From positions 3,250,798-3,272,207 of the forward strand of contig BFEA01000023.1 of assembly GCA_003427395.1 (NCBI GenBank): a DNA stretch of 21,410 nt, read 5' to 3'. This document shows, one piece after another, positions 15,687-21,410 of this stretch. Positions within the stretch are counted from its first letter, which is position 1; every line of letters begins with the position of its first letter. Origin of the DNA: Chara braunii (lineage: Eukaryota > Streptophyta > Charophyceae > Charales > Characeae). A program made the position numbers and the translations under genes. The notes below the pieces were generated by a model. It worked only from the letters and a program-made list of their open reading frames with translations, searched no databases and was not told the origin of the DNA.

Positions 15687-17330
15687 TCATACACACCACT
15701 CGACAGCCCTCATGATTGTCTCGTGCGGGAGCTTATTAAACATATCTTTAATGTCATAAGAAGCTCCCAGCACAAGTACATCAGTATTAGTCCTTGCTAG
15801 TATATCATTCATTCTACTCAATTTTTCCTTCATCATTGAGACTGCTCGAAGGTTAAAATGACTCGTTTCTGGCAAAGCAAACAGCAATCCGTTCACCGCT
15901 TGCGAAATCTTCTTGCATGCTTTGACAGATGGTTCATCAAAGGTAGGGCAGATCGGACGGAATTTTTCCGTATCCTTATGCTTGGGTAATGCATACGCAT
16001 GCCCCACCTTTCCTCCCCCATCCCACTTTCCATGTTCCTCAAGCTGTCTCCGTATATACTCTTCACCTCCCATCCTCAGCACGACCCTCTCCTCCTCCAC
16101 ACACTCAAGGTATCCTTCGTTCTCCAAAAAGGTGGCTGCCATCCCCTTTGCGTATAGCACAGGACACATCACAAGTGTGTCACCGGGGTTTCTATCCAAC
16201 GGGGACAACACAAAGCCTTGGAGTTTTTCTCTCACCACCACAACTTCTTCTACACACGCCTCCCTCACTCTGTTCGCCTCTTTCGCGAAGCACTGTTCAA
16301 TTTCTGCCCTCGTGACATCAACTCGTCCTCCTTTGATCCCCGATTTTTCCTCGAATGTCCTGAACGCCTCCTCTATTTCGTCTTTTAGCGTCTCCCTTCT
16401 CACCCGACTCTCGTGCCTCGGAACGTTCTTGGAATTCCTCACTATCGTCGGGACACCTTCAAGATCGCCTATTCGAAAATGCACGTGCCCATCCTTTCTT
16501 GGATAGGGTCTGCCAGCACAAATACAGCTGGCCACACACAACGACGCAAAGCGCTGGTGGTTATGGATCAATTCCCCAACATTAGGACATCTAGTCCATA
16601 CCACACGTGTCCTTCTTTTTATCATTTCCTTCAGGGCACCTTCATTTTTGAGTCCCCCAATCTTCTTCCTCGCAATTTTGGTTACTTCATTCTTCCTTAT
16701 TCGGCCGTCGAAATTTATCTTCACAATCACCCTTCGTCTCACACCTAACCCATGTGCACTCCTAATCGCCTGGGATATCATACACCGAGCCTTCGTTCTA
16801 CTCCGCTTCGTCGTAAACGACTTAATGACACTGTAATACTTCAGCAACTCCACGAGACCCAAACGCTTCAACTTTGTCTTCAACTTCGGATTCTTGAACA
16901 TCTTCACCATCTGATCCCGCCGACGCAAGATCGCTGGAGAGGCCTCATCGATTCGCCTCACAACAATCTTTCCCCCTTCTTCAAAAAAATTCTTACAATT
17001 ACGCAAGGGCTTCGTTCTCTTCCCACGTCTGACTCTCGTTTCCCCAAACAACCTTCGCACCAACCTCCACCCGTCGGCCCACACGCTACCTCCTCCGGAT
17101 TCCAGGTGCGTGTCCCCCTTCACTCCGTCTTCATGCAATTTCCGAAGTAACTTCACGACACCTACCGTGGCATTGTGATCCCCTTTCCTTCGCAGTTCAA
17201 CTATCTTTCCAGACCCACAAACCTTCTTATCTAACAGTTCCCCACCCTTCGTAGTACTTTTCCTCCTCTGTCTCTCCTTCCTGCCCGGTCTTCTCTTCCC
17301 CTTTCTTCCCGATCTCTTTCCCCTGGAAAC
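15687..17330 (-). pseudogene. PLE reverse transcriptase, linker, CxC domain and fingers (copy B)
   Basis: An open frame of 547 codons between TGA 17331-17333 and TGA 15687-15689. It begins in the Lys/Arg-rich linker (RGKRSGRKGKRRPGRKER), then the basic domain (WADGWRLVRRLFGE), CxC domain (CICAGRPYPRKDGHVHFR), the conserved PLDRNPGDTLVMCP, HAYALPKHKD, RPICP, and motif A SYDIKDMFNKLPHETI. It is collinear with copy A, including the CxC/HxH spacing. No natural ATG start is needed because the frame continues from the GIY-YIG domain. With the following entry it makes one polypeptide interrupted by TGA codons. Confidence 0.85.
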
Positions 17331-17810
17331 TCAAGAGTTAAGGCTAGGCGACCATATCCTGATCAGAGTCCGCTCCACAGCCTCGAGTTCCTTCCTTTCC
17401 TTACTGAAAAAAAACGGTATTGCGACATACTTCTGAGCTCCCACTTTCCCGAACCAGTTGTATAGTGCTCACCTCCGCTTACCCCCACTCCCCTTCCCGA
17501 GGCACGAATGCTCCCGCCATCTCGCCCACAATTGCCTCTCGGTCATCCCAATATACACTGGTTTGTACCATGGTGATATCAAGATATACACACATCCTTC
17601 CGGTTTACTCAGATTCAGACACCCCTTCTCCAGTTCCCCTTCCAAGTACCTTACGAATTTATCCCCCCATCCCACTTCTCCTTCCAATATTAACTTGATC
17701 GTGACTAATCGGAATAGTCTATCATCATCTTTGTTCTTCCCACCGTCAGCTCGTCTTCGCCCGCTGATATCCTTGGCTAAATCCCACAATTTCTCCCTTC
17801 TCCGACGTCT
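17331..17810 (-). pseudogene. GIY-YIG endonuclease domain (copy B)
   Basis: In frame after the UGA at 17811-17813 and in frame with the RT. Residues REKLWDLAKDISGRRR and GWGDKFVRYLEGELEKG precede the GIY motif CVYILISPW (VYI codons 17583-17591). Then come PVYIGMTERQLWARWREH, a TGA at 17469-17471 where copy A has GMT, LYNWFGKVGAQKYVAIPFF, the catalytic Glu in LEAVERTLI and the terminal Asn in WSPSLN. All usual GIY-YIG landmarks (VYI, YIG, Arg, His, Glu, Asn) are intact. A second TGA (17331-17333) follows SPSLNS, at a position where copy A has Arg or Ser. No Met lies between the upstream UGA and VYIGM. Confidence 0.85.
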
Positions 17811-17879
17811 TCATTCTTCCTTCTCAGATTCACTCTCTTCTTCCTCCGGTTTCGTTGTGAGGAAACCCGGGGAGGGGCA
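17811..17879 (-). pseudogene. Acidic C-terminal tail of PLE ORF1 (copy B)
   Basis: Short in-frame remnant reading PGFLTTKPEEEESESEKEE and then TGA 17811-17813. It corresponds to the acidic tail of ORF1 in copy A (SESEESFSEDDFE-stop) and copy C. The SAP-like motif, coiled coil and zinc knuckle are not recognisable further upstream, so the element is truncated here or ORF1 has decayed beyond recognition. Confidence 0.6.
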
Positions 17880-18021
17880 CCTACCGTTCGCCGAAGCCAA
17901 GGGCAACGGCGTCTGTCACCCGCCGCGCCCGCTTCCGAGGTCCTCGGCGACCAGCAGGAATCGAAACTTGCGGCGTCCTATCACGCTTCCAATTTTCTTT
18001 TTCTTTCTTTTTGTAATTTAG

Positions 18022-18262
18022 CAACTTCACACAGCAAGGGGTTTCGACGGTCAACTGGTAATACCACAAGTTCACACAACCGTAAGTTTCAACAATCGAC
18101 TGGTTTAACAGCTAATCAACAGTTCAGCGAGTTCACGCAACGATGAGTTTCAATAGCTGGCTAGTAACTCAGCAAGTTCAAGCAAGAGTGAGTTTCAACA
18201 GCCAATCGACAGTTCAGCGAGTTCACGCAACAGTGAGCTTCAACAGTCAACTGGCAAATTAG
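18022..18262 (+). repeat. 45-bp minisatellite, five degenerate units
   Basis: Units begin near 18022, 18067, 18128, 18173 and 18218. The pattern is CAAGTTCACGCAACAGTGAG then TTTCAACAGTCAACTGG...TTCAG. The last three are exactly 45 bp; the second has a 16-bp extension. No coding role is evident. Confidence 0.9.
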
Positions 18263-18316
18263 CTACGGGCGCAGCAGCGAGTTTTCGGAGTCAACCTTGG
18301 ATGTGCCCCCCCTGGT

Positions 18317-18452
18317 TCTCTTTCTCTCTCTCTCTCTCTGTTCTCTCTCTCTCACTGTTCTCTGTCACTCTCTGTCGCTGTTCTCTCTCTCTCACTCTTG
18401 CTGTTCTCTCTCTCTCACTCTCGCTGTTCTCTCTCTCTCACTCTCCCCCGGT
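18317..18452 (+). repeat. CT-rich microsatellite block
   Basis: Runs of TCTCTC interrupted by CTGTTCTC and CACTCTCGCTG motifs that themselves repeat with a loose period of about 25-30 bp. Confidence 0.85.
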
Positions 18453-18878
18453 GTTTGGTAAGCTTTGTATACTCCATCATNANANAAGGTGCTGGCCAGG
18501 TCCGTGCGCTGTCTCGAGTAAACAAATTAATATGACATAAATTTGGATGCACACGTAGACCCGTTCGTGTCCCCTCCACCCAAGGTCTTCCATGAGAGTT
18601 ACCCACTTGGGTGTATCAATGGCTAGGTAATAGGGATGGGTACACTTCCTTGCAGTTCGCTCTTGCTCGATGCGGGCTGGGTTTCCCCCCAAATGAACCA
18701 AAAGGAATATTGCTCCTTCGCTAGTGTATGAGAAGATTCTCAGCCATACCCCCCTTTTATGTTGTGACTAGCGACTCAATTACTCTTCACATAATGAGAA
18801 AGAGTAATGTCAGGGGATCGCTGAGAGCTGTACCTCGAGTATTCACCAATGCAGTGGAGCAATAAAATCTGATCGAAA
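18453..18878. other. Unassigned DNA with N bases near 18481
   Basis: No gene recognised. Three isolated N bases at 18481-18485 (NANANA) mark low-quality consensus in what may be a CA/AT microsatellite. The rest gives only short frames without motifs. Confidence 0.5.
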
Positions 18879-18879
18879 A

Positions 18880-18910
<31 letters not shown>

Positions 18911-18914
18911 TTAT
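18879..18914 (+). repeat. (ATT)n microsatellite
   Basis: About eleven ATT units, then TATATATATT. Confidence 0.95.
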
Positions 18915-19029
18915 TATATATATTGCGACCTATCAATCCAGCGGGGACTCCGAGTCCGTGTATCTCTGAAGATCAGCGAGTACGCTCTTCTTTCCTTCGT
19001 TTTGTCTCCCTATTTTCCCCCTCTTTCCT

Positions 19030-19186
19030 TGAGACACTCACTCACACTTTCAGTCTCAGTCCCTCTCTCTCTCCTCTGGCTCTATCTCCCCCTCTCACGC
19101 ACACCAACACTTACGCATTCTTACCCCTAAGGACGCTCTCTCTCTGTGCTCTCCCTCTGTGCTCTCTCTCTGCGCTCCCCCTTTGT

Positions 19187-19242
<56 letters not shown>

Positions 19243-19325
19243 GCTCGCTCTCTCTCTCTCTCTCGCTTACTCTCTCTCTTCTCTTTGCTGTGTGTCAGTC
19301 CCCCTCTCTCTCTCTCTCTCCCAGC
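19030..19325 (+). repeat. CT-rich tract with a pure (CT)n core
   Basis: A pyrimidine-rich stretch with an uninterrupted (CT) run at about 19188-19240, flanked by TGCTCTCC/TGCGCTCC variants. Apparent Ser/Leu-rich frames here are composition artefacts. Confidence 0.95.
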
Positions 19326-19467
19326 CTGCAGTGCTACGGCACGCTCAGGGGAGTTACAACCGCGCTGTCCCCTAGCGTTATGTTCATTTTGTCACGAAAA
19401 TAAGATCCGTACGGACAAAATTCGCGTTTTCAAATCCCCCTTGTGAATATGTGGTCTGATCTGCTAT

Positions 19468-19483
19468 TGGCGCCGACAGTGGA
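19468..19483 (+). promoter_or_regulatory. Possible LTR-retrotransposon primer-binding site
   Basis: TGGCGCCGACAGTGGA starts with TGG (complement of the tRNA CCA end) and resembles the TTGGCGCCGTCTGTGGG context that follows the 5' LTR of many plant Ty3/gypsy elements. If so, an LTR would end near 19466 and might include the CT-rich tract. No gag gene is recognised downstream and no matching second LTR is in the window. Confidence 0.3.
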
Positions 19484-20065
19484 GGATGCCAGCCTAGAAG
19501 TCGTCCTCATGTCGTCTGAGAGTGGTCGTTCCCGCGAACAGTAAGTATGGCTGATTGCATCATCAGCGGGAGCGGCTGTTCCCACGAACAGCGGGTATTT
19601 TTGGTTCTCCCTTCTGCGCGAGTGGTTGGATCACACCCACCCTGGGGGTTATTGATTGTCTCATCAGTATAAAATAACAGATGGCATAAATGATTACCTG
19701 CGACGTTCACATGACAAAATGTTGGTCGTAAGGATCGCATGTGTCGCAGAGATTATGCAGCGGGGGAAAGTGACTGGTCACACCAACAGTGGGTGCATCT
19801 GTTTCTCTCTTCAGCGTGAGCGCTGATCAATTCAACAGCGGGTGCCGATCACACCTGCAGTATGTCCCTCTTCAAGTCACAGATGCGCCTNGTANGCCGG
19901 TGCCCCTTTCCACACCCCGGTCATGGCTNCCTAGATAACGNCTTTNCCGCCTGCTCGCACTGTACTNCTGNCACTCTTATTCTCTCTCCTNTGTCTCTCA
20001 CATGGGAGTCTTCCATNGCTGTTGGTTCTGTCTTGTGACTCGGAACAGCTTTGGTTCTGTATTGT
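19484..20065. other. Unassigned DNA with several N bases
   Basis: Loosely repeated phrases such as GTTCCCGCGAACAG / GTTCCCACGAACAG (about 19528 and 19578) and CAGCGGG occur. Ns are scattered from 19892 to 20017, so the sequence here is of low quality. No gene recognised. Confidence 0.5.
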
Positions 20066-20256
20066 GACTCGGGAGGGGCATACTCATCTTCGTCTTCACT
20101 CCATAGCTCTGCGATAAGACTCCGAAGTCAATCGCGCTTATGCGAGGCACACCTGGCTCGNGACTCGGGAGGGGCATACTCATCTTCGTCTTCACTCCAT
20201 AGCTCTGCGATAAGACTCCGAAGTCAATCGCGCTTATGCGAGGCACACCTGGCTCG
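20066..20256 (+). repeat. Exact 95-bp duplication flanking a single N
   Basis: 20066-20160 and 20162-20256 are identical over 95 bases, starting GACTCGGGAGGGGCATACTC and ending ACCTGGCTCG, with only an N at 20161 between them. This looks like two contig ends that overlap but were joined without merging, so it is probably an assembly artefact rather than a real tandem duplication. Confidence 0.85.
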
Positions 20257-20940
20257 CTGCTTCCTCCCCGGTTGAAACGCGCTATGCTGAGTGCCCCCTA
20301 CGCCAGGCACTCCCCACCTTCTCGCCCAGTCTCTTTGCCTTTCTACTCCCACACGAGGAGCAACCGCTTGCGCGCTGGGGGTTCTGCCCCGTGCTTTCTC
20401 CTCGCCCGCGGTGCGCAACCGCCTGAGCGCCGATGCCCCCACTCCGAGCTTCGTGTCGCGGGTACACCTTGCTCATTTCGCCTTTCTCTTCCGACCGTCT
20501 TCCCTATATGGTTCCCTAGTTCACCCGAGCGTGGACCTCGGCCCACTCCCAGCCCGTAGGCCTTAGCAAACTAGAGGTAATAACTCAGTATGTCCCAACA
20601 GCCCCAACTGGTCCACCCTTACCACTCTGTTTCGGTATCAGAATAGCATGTTGCGTTCGCTGTGAGTCCCCACTGTCGACAGAGAGCCGCTGCGGCAGGT
20701 TTATGCCGATGCAAAAATATAGGACCGGAGTGATCATGAACCAGGCCTATTACCGCGACGTAGCCGATTTGGACCAGATCAGTGTTACACACCAAGACTT
20801 GCCATAGGAGCATCGTATCAGCATCAGCCATGAGGTTATACCACACCAGCGCTAGGAGTGACGAATCTGCAGTCGTACCAGTCTTGGGCCGCCGCGCCGA
20901 CGCTAATTATGAAGTTCAGAATTGCAACAATCCGCACCGT
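20257..20940. other. Unassigned GC-rich DNA
   Basis: No recognisable gene. Frames on both strands to about 20560 are open because of GC content and have no motif. From about 20700, degenerate GAACCAGGCC/GGACCAGATC phrases may be the decayed start of the minisatellite listed next. Confidence 0.45.
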
Positions 20941-20961
20941 GCTAGTGTCGTCCCAGATCCG

Positions 20962-21410
20962 AACCCGAGTCGACCCGCTGCTGTAGTTCCGGGCCTGTCG
21001 TAAAATGGTGTAGCAGTTCCGGACCTGAGAGTTAATCTCCGCGGGAGCCTTAACCAGCGCAAAACCTGAAATAAGTTGATGTCGAACCCACACCGAGCCT
21101 GGAACAATTGTTGTAACGGTGTCGGTTCCGAACCCGAACTGAGCTACTGCGGTGGTCTCAGACCTGAAAATAAATCACTACGAGGGTTCTGACCCTGAAA
21201 ACGAGACGCCGTAGTGGCCTCATGCCTGAAACATACTGACGCCGGCCCCATACCGAACCAGAAATATACCGTTGCAGAGGCTGGAGGCCTGAAGATAAAT
21301 CACCGCGGAGGTTCTGAACCTGAAATAGATCGTCACAGTGCTCCCGGACCTGAAAATAAATCACCACAGATGTCCCGAACCTGAAGTAGATCATCACAGT
21401 GCTCCCGGAC
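20962..21410 (+). repeat. 31-bp minisatellite running off the window
   Basis: A degenerate unit of the type GACCTGAAAATAAATCAC followed by CACAGTGCTCCCG. The phrase ACCTGAA or a variant starts at 20962, 20993, 21023, 21064, 21098, 21131, 21162, 21193, 21224, 21257, 21287, 21318, 21348 and 21379; most steps are 30-31 bp. Units are most regular from 21257 to the end, and the array continues past 21410. Confidence 0.9.

Larger units (their letters stand above)
14898..17879 (-). mobile_element. PLE copy B, 5'-truncated within ORF1
   Basis: Coding on -. It contains the acidic tail of ORF1, GIY-YIG endonuclease, basic linker, CxC domain and full-length RT including thumb, in the same order as copy A. 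From 17813 to 14898 the frame spans 972 codons without an indel and is interrupted by four stops, all TGA: 17811, 17469, 17331 and 15687. Homology to ORF1 is lost upstream of about 17879, so ORF1 is truncated or diverged. No pseudo-LTRs recognised. A and B are clearly homologous throughout but well diverged, so they are not a recent duplication. Confidence 0.8.

Noticed and set aside
15913-16506. A 197-codon plus-strand frame, and the similar one at 8748-9197
   Set aside because: Antisense shadows of the conserved RT/CxC region; Ser/Pro-rich with no domain of their own.
17440-17480. A frameshift in the copy B GIY-YIG domain
   Set aside because: First suspected because homology continues beyond a stop, but the codon phase is unchanged: it is a TGA at 17469-17471, not an indel.
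18923-19446. Ser/Leu-rich plus-strand frames
   Set aside because: Created by the CT microsatellite; low complexity in all three frames.
1-21410. CRISPR arrays, bacterial operons, rRNA or intact tRNA genes
   Set aside because: No direct-repeat/spacer array of constant spacer size, no bacterial gene order and no recognisable rRNA or foldable complete tRNA was seen.

Overview
This window looks like non-genic, repeat-dominated nuclear DNA from a large eukaryotic genome. It has long A/T tracts, (TA)n, (CT)n and (ATT)n microsatellites, several minisatellites and scattered N bases. I found no convincing single-copy host gene. Almost all coding signal belongs to retroelements. The permuted Penelope-like elements (PLEs), and the style of the associated gag-like ORF, suggest the green lineage, perhaps a charophyte alga such as Chara. 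That host call is inference from family resemblance, not from a search.

Layout. 1-3670 is mostly unassigned DNA with a (GA)n tract, a hairpin and a 54-bp tandem repeat (1166-1575). 3672-3854 (-) is the N-terminus of a retrotransposon Gag. 3855-5123 is unassigned, with two perfect hairpins side by side. 5124-6138 (+) is PLE copy C, which keeps only ORF1 and a decayed GIY-YIG domain. 6685-13211 is a TA-flanked terminal-inverted-repeat (TIR) element, split by PLE copy A (7125-12912, coding on -), which is bounded by ~725-bp direct repeats (pseudo-LTRs). 13245-14276 holds another terminus of the same TIR family and two inverted copies (13512-13773, 13987-14276) of a related small element. 14898-17879 (-) is PLE copy B, truncated inside ORF1. 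18022-21410 is satellite and microsatellite DNA with a possible LTR/primer-binding site, an assembly-suspect duplication and a 31-bp minisatellite that runs off the window.

Main biological point. Copies A and B encode, 5' to 3', a GIY-YIG endonuclease, a basic linker, a CxC-containing domain and a PLE reverse transcriptase with thumb. This is the permuted order published for the N-terminal-endonuclease PLEs (Naiad/Chlamys). Copy A has, in the same frame upstream, a gag-like ORF1 with a CCHC zinc knuckle, a charged coiled coil, a SAP-like motif and an acidic tail. In A and B, ORF1 and ORF2 share a frame and are separated by one UGA just after the acidic tail. No Met codon lies between that UGA and the GIY-YIG core, which suggests stop readthrough or another unusual way of making ORF2. 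All four stops that interrupt copy B's 972-codon frame are UGA.
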